Of a stretch of DNA of 64,000 nucleotides, positions 1 to 8,952 are shown in pieces. The translations under genes and the position numbers were made by a program. The notes under the pieces were generated by a model. The model was not told the origin of the DNA. It ran no database searches and saw nothing but the letters and a program-made list of their open reading frames with translations. The stretch's first letter is position 1. Each line of letters begins with the position of its first letter. This DNA is from Spirochaetales bacterium (GTDB lineage: Bacteria; Spirochaetota; Spirochaetia; SZUA-6; DRHE01): positions 1 through 64,000 of the forward strand of contig JAUWZD010000006.1 of the NCBI GenBank assembly GCA_030615505.1. The letters are read 5' to 3'.

Positions 1-52
<52 letters not shown>

Positions 53-167
53 ATTTTAACCTTCCACTTAAAGCAGAAGGTCTTCATTATTAATTTTGAC
101 TATTTCCCGCTCTCTCTTCTCCCCTTCCCTCATTCTTTCAATGATCTTAAGCTCATTAAGCAGAACA

Positions 168-196
168 AATATACGCCTCTATTCAATACCTGTCAA
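168..196 (-). promoter_or_regulatory. Sigma70-type promoter for the rRNA operon
   Basis: Minus strand TTGACA (191-196), 17-nt spacer, TATATT (168-173); about 115 nt upstream of the 16S 5' end. Confidence 0.8.
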
Positions 197-245
197 GCCT
201 GCCCTATTGCTTTTTCCTGCTCAAGGGGCAGGCCTTCTGCTTCTA

Positions 246-554
246 TTATCCAATCTTTTCAAGGGATTCTTCTTTCTCTTCAATTCTATGCTTTAAATCC
301 AGAATATCCTGGAGCAGGTCTTTTAATATCTCTCTACTGACCGTGGCCTGATTTTTTATTTCTAATTTCTCATAAACCCTGGCTCCAAGCCGTGCTAACT
401 TCTTTTCAGCCTGTTTTTCAAGCTGCATAATCTCAAATTTAAGCACACCCTTTTCTCCCAGATCCTTGGCTTTCTCCCTGGCCTTTCCCAGAATTTCTTT
501 AGATGAACGAATTCCCTGATTAATCGTCTCTTCCATTCTTTCCCAAAATCCCAT
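246..554 (-). CDS. Small coiled-coil hypothetical protein
   Basis: 102 aa ORF; GGAGG 6 nt before ATG; Lys/Glu-rich helical composition. Confidence 0.75.
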   Translation of the reverse strand: MGFWERMEETINQGIRSSKEILGKAREKAKDLGEKGVLKFEIMQLEKQAEKKLARLGARVYEKLEIKNQATVSREILKDLLQDILDLKHRIEEKEESLEKIG

Positions 555-690
555 GCATTACCTCCATTTTTAATCTTCATTATATAACATAAGAATATAA
601 TCTGCACATATCAATACCTCTAATTTTTTTTACGGCCTCTAATGGATTGACTTAAAGCTTTTTAAAGGATTAAATTATCTTTAGTTAAAA

Positions 691-942
691 ATGATCATAG
701 GCCAATTTATACGCTGCAGAACCTGCGGCAAATACATAATCATCCAAACTGCTGTTGAGGGACGATACTGTTCTGAGGATTGCTCTGCTATCTATAACGC
801 TTGTACAAATTGCGGCAGATATTTCCCCAAAGGAGAAGGGGAGAATAACAGATACTGTTCCCGGGAATGCCTGGCTCATTACAGAATGAACCGACTTTTC
901 GGTCCTGAACCTGTATTCGTTTTGTCGGAGGAAATGATATGA
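691..942 (+). CDS. Small Cys-rich zinc-ribbon protein
   Basis: Repeated CxxC / YCSxxC motifs; stop overlaps adk start (ATGA at 939-942). Confidence 0.75.
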   Translation: MIIGQFIRCRTCGKYIIIQTAVEGRYCSEDCSAIYNACTNCGRYFPKGEGENNRYCSRECLAHYRMNRLFGPEPVFVLSEEMI

Positions 943-1568
943 AGTTGATTTTTTTAGGCCCGCCTGGCGCGGGTAAAGGGACCTTAGCCGGATTAGTAGG
1001 TAAACAGCATAAGATACCTCAGATTTCTACCGGGGATATTTTTCGGGAAGCCGTAAAAAAACAGACTGAACTTGGTCTTAAAGTTAAGAGTATAATGGAA
1101 CGAGGGTATCTTGTTCCGGATGAACTTACCATAAATCTGGTAAAAGAGCGTTTATCCCGTGAGGATGCCCGAAAAGGATTCATTCTTGATGGATTCCCGC
1201 GCACTATTCCTCAAGCAGATGCCCTGAATTCCTTCCAGGTCATAAATGCTGTTATTAATTTTCAAATAAATGATGATATTGTAATCCGCCGCTTATCCGG
1301 AAGAAGGACATGTCGTTCCTGCGGTGCTATTTATCATATTGAAAACAGGCCTCCAAAAACCGAAGGAATATGCGATAACTGCGGAGGTGAATTATATGTG
1401 CGGGACGATGATCGAGTTGACTCCATAAAAAAGCGGATAGAAGTCTATAAAAACCAGACAGAACCGCTTATTCAATACTACAGGGAGAAATATCTGCTTA
1501 AAAATGTTGATGCTTCGGTTTCCGTGGAACATTCCATAGAAGAGATGAACAGAATTCTTTGGACTTAA
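939..1568 (+). CDS. adk: Adenylate kinase, zinc-lid type
   Basis: FLGPPGAGKGT P-loop, ILDGFPRT, CRSCGAIYH...CDNCGGEL Cys4 lid. Confidence 0.97.
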   Translation: MKLIFLGPPGAGKGTLAGLVGKQHKIPQISTGDIFREAVKKQTELGLKVKSIMERGYLVPDELTINLVKERLSREDARKGFILDGFPRTIPQADALNSFQVINAVINFQINDDIVIRRLSGRRTCRSCGAIYHIENRPPKTEGICDNCGGELYVRDDDRVDSIKKRIEVYKNQTEPLIQYYREKYLLKNVDASVSVEHSIEEMNRILWT

Positions 1569-2461
1569 GGCAGAAGTCCTCTCTGTTCAACAAGGGAATT
1601 TACCTTATCCTTTTCCAGGAGATCCGGGGATTCCATTAGAGCAGTAATCATCTCTAAATCCTTGAATCCATAATCCAATGCCTGAGCAAGAGCCGTAAGT
1701 CCCCGCTCCGGATCTTCAATTTCAGTGAGAAGTATTAAAGCACTGTAAAACCAGGCTTCGGCTTGCTTCTCATCTTGTGAAATGGCGCTGGAATAAGCAT
1801 CAAGGGCCTTATCATACAATTCCATGTCTCGATATCCTTTTGCCAGTAACAGGTAAGCTTCAACATCTACAGGTTGCTCCTGGAGGTACTGCTCTAAAAA
1901 AATTAGGGCTTCCGATGGATTATTCAACTCTAAAAGCAGTTTGCCCATGTTGAATAAGGTGTCCAGGTCATCCGGTGAAAGCTCAATAAGCAGGCGGAAT
2001 TCATGCAAGGCGTTTTCCAGTTGATCAATTTCCCAGAAGAGAATGCCCAGATTATAGCGGGCGTTATTATTCTCCGGTGAGCTTGAAAGGATCTGACGAT
2101 ATATCCGGATCGCATCTTCCTCCTTGCCCTGGATGTGGTAAGCATAGGCTAATACTTCCACAACACTCTGATTTTCCGGGTCTTCTTCGAGAAAACTCTT
2201 AAGAATATTTTCCGCTTCTTCCGGCTTGCCGTCTTTAAGTAATGCCAAAGAAAGGTTGAATCTCGCAGTCTTTAGATCTTCATCCAGCTCCATCGCTTTT
2301 CTTAAGAAAATAACCGCTTTGCCGTAATTGCCGAGTTCATAATGAGTATTGCCTATATTATAATATTCCCGGGCAAGTTCCGAACTTTTAATTGTACTGG
2401 AACAGTTTAATAGAGAGAATATGATCCATAAAAAGACGCATAATTTCTTCATTTGTTGCAA
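1565..2461 (-). CDS. TPR repeat lipoprotein
   Basis: Signal peptide with lipobox-like LLNC; several TPR repeats (NIGNTHYELGNYGKAVIFLRKAMELD...). Confidence 0.85.
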   Translation of the reverse strand: MQQMKKLCVFLWIIFSLLNCSSTIKSSELAREYYNIGNTHYELGNYGKAVIFLRKAMELDEDLKTARFNLSLALLKDGKPEEAENILKSFLEEDPENQSVVEVLAYAYHIQGKEEDAIRIYRQILSSSPENNNARYNLGILFWEIDQLENALHEFRLLIELSPDDLDTLFNMGKLLLELNNPSEALIFLEQYLQEQPVDVEAYLLLAKGYRDMELYDKALDAYSSAISQDEKQAEAWFYSALILLTEIEDPERGLTALAQALDYGFKDLEMITALMESPDLLEKDKVNSLVEQRGLLP

Positions 2462-2544
2462 TTTTAAATTGATAATATATGATTACCTCAAGAATATAAA
2501 GAGATGTATTTCATAAAGCCAGGAACTTAAAAATAGGGCACAGG

Positions 2545-3288
2545 ATGAAAACTCTGGTTTTTCTTGACTTTGATGGAGTAATATGTGATTCGCATGCAGA
2601 GTGTTTAGTCAGCTCCTGGTATGCCTACTATCATCTATATCTTGAAAAAGAACTCAGGCTTGTTTCCCTTTCCTTAAGATCACAATTTCTTATACTAAGA
2701 CCGTTTGTGCGCTCAGGGGAGGATTTTCTATTGATTCAGGAGATCATAGACAAGAAGTTTCCCATTTCTTCTCAAAGAGATTTCGACATTTACAGTGAGA
2801 AAAAAGGAAAAACCTTATTAAAAAGATATAAAGAGCTCTTTTATACTGCCCGGTTAAAATATCTTAGGGAAGACAGGGATTACTGGTTGAGTTTAAACCG
2901 GCTTTATCCTCATATTGAGAAAAAACTATCATCATGGGCGGCATCGCCCTGCTTCTACATCCTCTCTACAAAAAAATCTGAGTATATACTTGAAATCCTT
3001 TTAAGCAATCACATTGATATGCCGCCAGGCAGAGTCCTGTGCAGTAATAGAACAGGGAAAACCGGGATCATTACAAGAGAGCTAAACCGGGTGAAAAGCC
3101 TTAAGGCTGTATTTATTGATGACCAGATTGATCATCTGCTTTCAGTTAAAGATCACCGAATTGAACCCTTATTAGCCTCCTGGGGATACATTCAGAATGA
3201 ATGGATTCAGGGAAATCATGCTGTTCAGGTATTAGAAACTGATGATTTAATTGCACGTTTAGATTTGTTATTAAAACCTCATGAATAA
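2545..3288 (+). CDS. HAD-superfamily hydrolase
   Basis: FLDFDGVICDS motif I; FIDDQIDH near the C-terminus. Confidence 0.8.
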   Translation: MKTLVFLDFDGVICDSHAECLVSSWYAYYHLYLEKELRLVSLSLRSQFLILRPFVRSGEDFLLIQEIIDKKFPISSQRDFDIYSEKKGKTLLKRYKELFYTARLKYLREDRDYWLSLNRLYPHIEKKLSSWAASPCFYILSTKKSEYILEILLSNHIDMPPGRVLCSNRTGKTGIITRELNRVKSLKAVFIDDQIDHLLSVKDHRIEPLLASWGYIQNEWIQGNHAVQVLETDDLIARLDLLLKPHE

Positions 3289-4433
3289 AGCTGAGTGCTC
3301 TTCATTTTTTTCCCTTTCCACTCTGGAGATATTTTCAGTATGGAAAGCAAGATAATAAACGCATAGAAAAACATAAAGAACAGGGTATAGGGAACAACCC
3401 TTAAAAGGAAAGCCGTTTTATCCTCTCTATAAAGCAGGCCGGATAACATCGATAAAAGACCTATGTTGATAAAAGAGGTTACAGGCAGGATTAACAGCAG
3501 GGGCATAAAAAATGTAAAGGGAATTACAGCTACACTTGCAAGCAGGTAAAGGACAATGAACCGGTAGCCCAATCGTGTGGATAAATCCTGCGAATAATAG
3601 GCCCCTGAGTTCCAGCGAACATGCTGATTGATAAAATCCTTCCAGGATAATTTTGGTATTGTTTTTATCATGGCTTTTTTAAGTGTAGATACCCGGACCT
3701 TCCACTTTTTCTTCCCGGCAGCTGAGATTAGGGCTGCATCTTCTGTAAGTGTATATCCTAAGGATTTAAATCCGCCGATTCCCTCAATCACAGCTCTTCG
3801 GGCTGCTAAGTTGTTGCCGAAACATCCTGTGGGAATACCAATTCCTGCAGAACCGGAATTGTACTGGTGAATCAGAGGCTGATCAAAGCCCTGGTATTTC
3901 TCCAAAAAGGTGCCGGAATCTATTAATGAAATCTGTCCAAAAACCACACCGACCCGGGGGTTTTTAAAATAGGACAGCATATTCTCAATCCACCCTGTCG
4001 GCACCATGCAGTCGGAATCGGTAAAGATAAATATTTCCCCCTCTGCCTCTTCAACACCAATATCCAGGGCAAACTGTTTGGGATATGTATGGTCGGGTTC
4101 CTTCTGGTTATGAATGACCTTGACCCTGCCTCTATATTTTTCTGCAAAGGCATCCATAATTTTTCCTGTTCCGTCTTGAGAACGGTCATTAACCAGCACA
4201 ATCTCAAAATCGGTATAAGTTTGAGCTTTGAGGGATTCAAGCAATCTGGGAAGAGTTTCTTCCTCATCCTTTGCTGCAACAACGACCGATACCTTCGGCA
4301 GCTTAAGATCAACATCAACGCCTAGAATGTCTCGTATGCGATTAGCAAGAACTCCAACACTCAGGATAATATGAACTGCCAAAATAGCTCCTGAGATAAT
4401 CACAAATAAATAAAGCATGATTTCACTTAACAT
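3279..4433 (-). CDS. Family 2 glycosyltransferase, membrane associated
   Basis: KVSVVVAAKDEEETLPRLLESL, FTDSDCMVP, HVRWNSGAY (Q/RxxRW-like); N-terminal TM. The track start at 4544 looks overextended; the start at 4433 is approximate. Confidence 0.85.
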   Translation of the reverse strand: MLSEIMLYLFVIISGAILAVHIILSVGVLANRIRDILGVDVDLKLPKVSVVVAAKDEEETLPRLLESLKAQTYTDFEIVLVNDRSQDGTGKIMDAFAEKYRGRVKVIHNQKEPDHTYPKQFALDIGVEEAEGEIFIFTDSDCMVPTGWIENMLSYFKNPRVGVVFGQISLIDSGTFLEKYQGFDQPLIHQYNSGSAGIGIPTGCFGNNLAARRAVIEGIGGFKSLGYTLTEDAALISAAGKKKWKVRVSTLKKAMIKTIPKLSWKDFINQHVRWNSGAYYSQDLSTRLGYRFIVLYLLASVAVIPFTFFMPLLLILPVTSFINIGLLSMLSGLLYREDKTAFLLRVVPYTLFFMFFYAFIILLSILKISPEWKGKKMKSTQLYS

Positions 4434-4530
4434 ATCGAGAATATAGCTGAAATTTAATCTTTTCACAATCTCAATTTCGATGTAAGTTAATAGATGTAAG
4501 GTAGTAATAGATAAGGTTGGTACCCTTGTT

Positions 4531-4537
4531 AAGGAGG
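4531..4537 (+). promoter_or_regulatory. Shine-Dalgarno AAGGAGG for the plsC-like gene with CTG start
   Basis: AAGGAGG, 7 nt before CTG at 4545. Confidence 0.75.
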
Positions 4538-4544
4538 CGCTCAT

Positions 4545-5294
4545 CTGGATAAATTCTTATTTCTTGTTCTGATTTTTGCTTCAGCTCTAATTTACGATAT
4601 CCGATTAAGGTTTACATATTATAAAGACCCACAAAATAGCTTAAAGAACTTAAACCGCCTTCAGTATAAAGGCGCCAGGTACATAATACACCTGGCCAAA
4701 GCCTGTCTAGGATTTGACGTCATTATTGAATCCAAGCTGAAACAGAATCTGCCTGATACCTTCCTCATTATCAGCAATCATCAAAGCCTTGTTGATATAC
4801 CCGTCCTAACCTTTGCCTTTTCTAAGCATAATACATGCTTTGTAGCTAAAAGAGAGTTGAAATACGGTATTCCTACTCTCTCATTTATACTGCGCAAGGG
4901 AAAGCATGCACTTATTGATAGAAAGGGAGACTTCAGGTCCGCTCGCAGGGAACTAATTAAACTTGCAAGACTCTCAAATGACGGCATTTGTCCAGTAGTA
5001 TTTCCGGAAGGGACAAGATCTAAAACTGGAAAGGTCGGTCCCTTTCACTCTGCTGCAGTTAGAATGATTTTAGAGCATAAGCCGCTGCCCATAGTATCTG
5101 TAGCAGTAGCAGGGGGGCATAAAACTGCCAGGTCGAAGGATTCGATCAGGAATCTTAAAAACTGTGTTTATAGAGTAAAATATCTTTCCCTTTATCCACC
5201 TATCCGGAACAGAGGAAAGGTACTGTCTATTCTAAATAAATGCAGGAATGAAATTTCACAGCAGATAAAAGCATGGAAAATAGAGAAAAAATAG
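4545..5294 (+). CDS. plsC: 1-acyl-sn-glycerol-3-phosphate acyltransferase (PlsC-like), proposed CTG start
   Basis: Frame open from 4533; NHQSLVDIP (HX4D) encoded upstream of the track start at 4857; FPEGTRSKTGKVGPF motif III. In-frame TAA at 4530 and no ATG/GTG/TTG before 4857. Confidence 0.85.
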   Translation: MDKFLFLVLIFASALIYDIRLRFTYYKDPQNSLKNLNRLQYKGARYIIHLAKACLGFDVIIESKLKQNLPDTFLIISNHQSLVDIPVLTFAFSKHNTCFVAKRELKYGIPTLSFILRKGKHALIDRKGDFRSARRELIKLARLSNDGICPVVFPEGTRSKTGKVGPFHSAAVRMILEHKPLPIVSVAVAGGHKTARSKDSIRNLKNCVYRVKYLSLYPPIRNRGKVLSILNKCRNEISQQIKAWKIEKK

Positions 5295-5734
5295 AAAAAT
5301 ACTGGCAGGACAAATCACAAGAGCTGGGAGAATCAATTCTCTTTAAATCAATTGCCCAGGGTTTTCAGAAGGACCGCTCTGAACGTTTCGGGATTCTTTA
5401 CCTGACAGATACATATTTAATTTTTGAATATTCCAAATCTGCCAAGAAATCCATTTTAGAAGCTCTCTTTTCTAAACCTAAAGGAGAGGATCTTAATCAG
5501 GTTATAAAAATACCCAGAAACCGGATAAAGATGACAGAGTTGATCAGTGTACGCAGGATCAAAAAATTTATGTGGAAGGATGTCTCACCAAAGGAAATTA
5601 TTGACTCCTCAGAAGGCAGAAGATCATCCCCTGTCTTAAAAATTCTGACCGGTACCTGCTTAGGTGTTTGCACAGATGATCTATTTATAGCTTTTAATAC
5701 ACCTGTTAACCGGGAGTGGCTAGCTATCCTGTAG
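5273..5734 (+). CDS. Hypothetical protein (possible PH-like/GRAM-like fold)
   Basis: 153 aa ORF overlapping the plsC end; pattern ERFGILYLTDTYLIFEY resembles GRAM/PH-like membrane-binding domains. Confidence 0.65.
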   Translation: MENREKIEKYWQDKSQELGESILFKSIAQGFQKDRSERFGILYLTDTYLIFEYSKSAKKSILEALFSKPKGEDLNQVIKIPRNRIKMTELISVRRIKKFMWKDVSPKEIIDSSEGRRSSPVLKILTGTCLGVCTDDLFIAFNTPVNREWLAIL

Positions 5735-5978
5735 TGATATCTGGGATTATTACCAGAAATTATAAGATTACAAACAGCATCATGCTCCTGATAATAAGCA
5801 AATGCTTTTGATTGACGGTTCATATCTTTACTATGCGTGCTTCTTTCTTGTGAAAATCGGTATTTTTACCTTTTAATGTCAAACATTCGTGATCAATACG
5901 AAAAGTCAAAGAGGAGATTGAAACGTATAACATCACTGTTTAGCACTTCACAGGATGGGACTCGTGGTGCACTACACA

Positions 5979-6006
5979 AAAAACCCGGGGATTACCCCGG
6001 GTTTTT
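5979..6006. terminator. Bidirectional intrinsic terminator
   Basis: AAAAACCCGGGG-ATTA-CCCCGGGTTTTT, perfect stem, A and T tracts on both sides, between convergent genes. Confidence 0.9.
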
Positions 6007-6032
6007 AAATACACATTTCAGGATCCTGGCTC

Positions 6033-6203
6033 TTACCTGAAATCACCCGGCTTCCGCTCTATGCGGTCACACTGGGAACACTGGGCAAGGTTCCTTAATT
6101 TCCCGCCCCTGAATACCGTCTTCATTTTGACTTCGCCACCGCAGGTACAGTAGAACTTTTCAGTTACCACACCTACTCGAGCATTCTTGCTTATTTCAGC
6201 CAT
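6033..6203 (-). CDS. Small zinc-ribbon protein
   Basis: FYCTCGGEVKM...AQCSQCDRIERKPGDF; AAGGAG 10 nt before ATG at 6203 (track start 6257 is probably too early). Confidence 0.7.
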   Translation of the reverse strand: MAEISKNARVGVVTEKFYCTCGGEVKMKTVFRGGKLRNLAQCSQCDRIERKPGDFR

Positions 6204-6285
6204 AGTCTTTAAGCTCCTTATTAAATTGTTAGTTATTATGGTGCTGTTTGCAGCCAATTTAGCCCTGATCTCAACGAAATAGGGA

Positions 6286-6313
6286 TTGTCAAATTGTTTG
6301 GGGACACTATACT
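6286..6313 (+). promoter_or_regulatory. Putative promoter of the HAD gene
   Basis: TTGTCA (6286-6291), 16-nt spacer, TATACT (6308-6313). Confidence 0.6.
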
Positions 6314-6353
6314 AATAAATTAAAAAGGTCAATAGCTTAAGGAGAATCAGACT

Positions 6354-7058
6354 ATCAAAAAGAAAAAATATCACGGCTTTATAATCGACGCAGATAACAC
6401 AATTTTTGATTTCGCAAAAGCGGAGCGAAATGCTCTTTTTGAAACATTGAAGAGCATTTCTATGGAGAATTATCCCGAAGAAGTGTTCAGCACCTATGCA
6501 CGCATTAATGAGCAAGTCTGGAAAGAACTGGAAAAAGGATATCTGGATCGTGAAGATTTAAAGATAAAGCGGTTTAAGCTGCTTCTCGATTATCTTGAAT
6601 TAAAAGATGACCCGGGGAAAATAGCTTCTTTATATCTTGATCGGTTGAGCAGTAAAGATTACCTGCTGCCCCATGCACTTGAAGTGCTTGAATATCTGTC
6701 TAAAAGAGCTTCCCTTGCGCTGGTCACAAACGGCCTTGCCAGGGTTCAAAGAGGAAGAATAGCCAAAGCAGGAATTGAAATCTTTTTTCAGCACATTATC
6801 ATATCTGAGGAGATAGGAATATCCAAGCCTGATCCTGATATTTTCCTCTTTGCTATGAAACTTCTCCATCTTCCCCAACATGAAATCCTGTGTGTAGGAG
6901 ACAGCCCATCTTCGGATATCCGCGGCGGCAATCAGGCAGGAGTTGATACCTGCTGGTTTATATATCCTTTAAGAGAGTATCCCCTTATGGAGCCGGAACC
7001 GACTTACATGATAAGTGATTTGAGAGAGCTTTTAACATTTGCTCCTGAGTTGAGCTGA
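6354..7058 (+). CDS. HAD hydrolase, YjjG-like (pyrimidine 5'-nucleotidase-like), proposed ATC start
   Basis: Catalytic motif I IIDADNTIFDF encoded upstream of the track TTG start (6447); AAGGAG at 6339-6344; in-frame TAG at 6333; VTNGLARVQRGRI, SKPDPDIF, VGDSPSSDIRGG. Confidence 0.85.
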   Translation: MKKKKYHGFIIDADNTIFDFAKAERNALFETLKSISMENYPEEVFSTYARINEQVWKELEKGYLDREDLKIKRFKLLLDYLELKDDPGKIASLYLDRLSSKDYLLPHALEVLEYLSKRASLALVTNGLARVQRGRIAKAGIEIFFQHIIISEEIGISKPDPDIFLFAMKLLHLPQHEILCVGDSPSSDIRGGNQAGVDTCWFIYPLREYPLMEPEPTYMISDLRELLTFAPELS

Positions 7059-7060
7059 AG

Positions 7061-7936
7061 CTATTCTTTTAGAATCTGCCACTCATCCTTTTCTTCGTCA
7101 TAAATGAAACGATTAAAATCTATATCAAGGAATCTTCCGCTGTCTCCTGTCAGTTTTATCTTCTTTACGAAAATATTGATTTCCATCACCCTGAAATGCT
7201 CGTTATCAAAGTAAATCCTCGTTCCTTCCATGGGCAGGGATTTTTTAATATCCCTGTATGTATCATATTCGTAGGAGAGGCAGCAGAGCAGGCGTCCGCA
7301 CGGTCCGGATATTTTCATGGAATTCAAGGTAAGATTTTGTTCTTTTGCCATTTTAATAGATACAGGCTTCAGATTATCTGTCATGCAATGGCAGCAGTAT
7401 CCCCTGCCGCAAACTCCTATACCACCCAGAACTCTAGCCTCATCTCTAACACCGATCTGACGTAGTTCTATCCGCATTTTAAAAATGGAGACTAAATCTT
7501 TTACTAACTCTCGAAAATCCACACGTGTATCGGCTGTAAAGTAAAAAAGTATCTTTGTCTCATCAATAAGGTAATGCGCACTAACAAGCTTCATATCCAA
7601 AGCGTGCTTAACAACCTTTTCACGACAAATTTCAAAGGCCCTTTTTTCTTTTTCCGTATTGCTTTTAGAGCGTTCAATATCTTGAGTAGTGGCCTTTCTA
7701 TCTATATATTGTACTTCATTTTTATCAATCTCAGTGTCACCAACTATACCCTGGACCCTGCCAAGTTCCTTTCCGTAACGGGTCGGAACAACAACCTTAT
7801 CGCCACGTTCAACTGTCATACCCTGGCCGCAGATACAAACCTCAGTTGCACTGGAATGGATAATCTTAACCCTGTAGGTAGTATGATCTCTCCCATTTGT
7901 GAGTTCCAATTTTTCTGTTATCTGCTTTTCCTGCAT
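7061..7936 (-). CDS. ricT: PSP1/RicT (YaaT) family protein
   Basis: Cys-rich core GGIGVCGRGYCCHCMTD...SGPCGRLLCCLSYEYDTY typical of PSP1 C-terminal domain proteins. Confidence 0.9.
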   Translation of the reverse strand: MQEKQITEKLELTNGRDHTTYRVKIIHSSATEVCICGQGMTVERGDKVVVPTRYGKELGRVQGIVGDTEIDKNEVQYIDRKATTQDIERSKSNTEKEKRAFEICREKVVKHALDMKLVSAHYLIDETKILFYFTADTRVDFRELVKDLVSIFKMRIELRQIGVRDEARVLGGIGVCGRGYCCHCMTDNLKPVSIKMAKEQNLTLNSMKISGPCGRLLCCLSYEYDTYRDIKKSLPMEGTRIYFDNEHFRVMEINIFVKKIKLTGDSGRFLDIDFNRFIYDEEKDEWQILKE

Positions 7937-7977
7937 AATCTGTTTAACCCCAACCCCAGTTCTTTATTTCTCAATCA

Positions 7978-8469
7978 TCAGGTCAATAAATCTACTAACA
8001 TCCCATTAATTTCATCTATTTTCCGCAAAATCTCAAGCTGCTCATACTGATTTTGCAGAATATCTCTTACCAAGCTCTCAAGTTCTTTATCAATCACCCT
8101 GATCTGGGTAAATCGCTTTCTTTTAAGAATGTTATTACCGGAAGTCTTTTCCTCGATTAATAGCATATTATTCACTACAAAGTTTAAAAACGCTTTCACA
8201 GCCCCTCTATACTTTTTAATATTTTCTAAAGTCTGGGCCTCTTTTAAACGATCGCCTGAACCATGCACCTCATCTAAAAGCTCTTCGAGGTTATCGCTTG
8301 AAACTTGCTCCTGTACATTCTCTAAAAAAAATCCTTTTACCTTTATTGTTTCAAGCAGGGAAAAAAACCTATGTTTTCCTAAAGAAATTTTCTTTTTTGC
8401 TTTTTTTCCTTTTGACCGTTTAAAAACATATGATCCGCTATCAAGGGGATCGATTCTGTCCATGAGCAA
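7978..8469 (-). CDS. YaaR/DUF327 family protein
   Basis: Length, helical composition and location next to a YaaT homologue match the YaaR family. Confidence 0.7.
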   Translation of the reverse strand: MLMDRIDPLDSGSYVFKRSKGKKAKKKISLGKHRFFSLLETIKVKGFFLENVQEQVSSDNLEELLDEVHGSGDRLKEAQTLENIKKYRGAVKAFLNFVVNNMLLIEEKTSGNNILKRKRFTQIRVIDKELESLVRDILQNQYEQLEILRKIDEINGMLVDLLT

Positions 8470-8944
8470 TCACCGGCTTCTTAAGTATTGATTTATTATC
8501 TGATTCAGGGGCCTTAGGTCTTTGCATGGGATCTATTATTTCCTTAATATCTTGAGTCTCTATTTTTTCCTCGGCATGTTCTTTAACAGTTGAAGCCTCA
8601 CTTTTCATGATTTTACAGTCGCCGTTTAGAATAACACCTTCTTCTACAATAAATCGAGGAGCATTAATATTTCCTAAAACTATTCCTGTGGAGAGAACAA
8701 TTGCTTTTTCATTAGCGAATATATTCCCCCTCACAATTCCTCCAACCACGACTGTACCGGCATATATTGTACACTCCGCTCTGCCGTTCTTTCCAATTAA
8801 GACCTTTCCTTTTGTGCGGATAGTGCCGCAGAAATCGCCGTCAATACGGAGAAGGCCATTCAGATCGAATTCGCCGCTGAATCTGGTTCCTTCTCCAATA
8901 ATTGAATTGATATATGAATCATCAGGAAGATGGCTGTCACTCAT
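8441..8944 (-). CDS. Bactofilin (polymer-forming cytoskeletal protein)
   Basis: IIGEGTRFSGEFDLNGLLRIDGDFCGTIRTKGKVLIGKNGRAECTIYAGTVVVGGIVRGNI beta-helix repeats. Confidence 0.93.
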   Translation of the reverse strand: MSDSHLPDDSYINSIIGEGTRFSGEFDLNGLLRIDGDFCGTIRTKGKVLIGKNGRAECTIYAGTVVVGGIVRGNIFANEKAIVLSTGIVLGNINAPRFIVEEGVILNGDCKIMKSEASTVKEHAEEKIETQDIKEIIDPMQRPKAPESDNKSILKKPVIAHGQNRSP

Positions 8945-8952
8945 CGATAATC

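Noticed and set aside
4434-4544. N-terminal extension of the GT2 glycosyltransferase (track start 4544)
   Set aside because: It overlaps the plsC Shine-Dalgarno antisense, and its sequence does not resemble a GT2 N-terminus; the native start is probably near 4433 or 4418.
5938-5975. CIRCE-like element (TTAGCACTT ... GTGGTGCACTA)
   Set aside because: The arms do not match the TTAGCACTC-N9-GAGTGCTAA consensus or spacing, and it is far from a chaperone gene.
5837-6040. ORF of 67 aa on the plus strand
   Set aside because: It runs through the strong bidirectional terminator at 5979-6006 and has no family resemblance.
7196-8491. Plus-strand ORFs 7196-7465, 7574-8050 and 8129-8491
   Set aside because: Antisense to RicT and YaaR homologues; no start context or domain signal.
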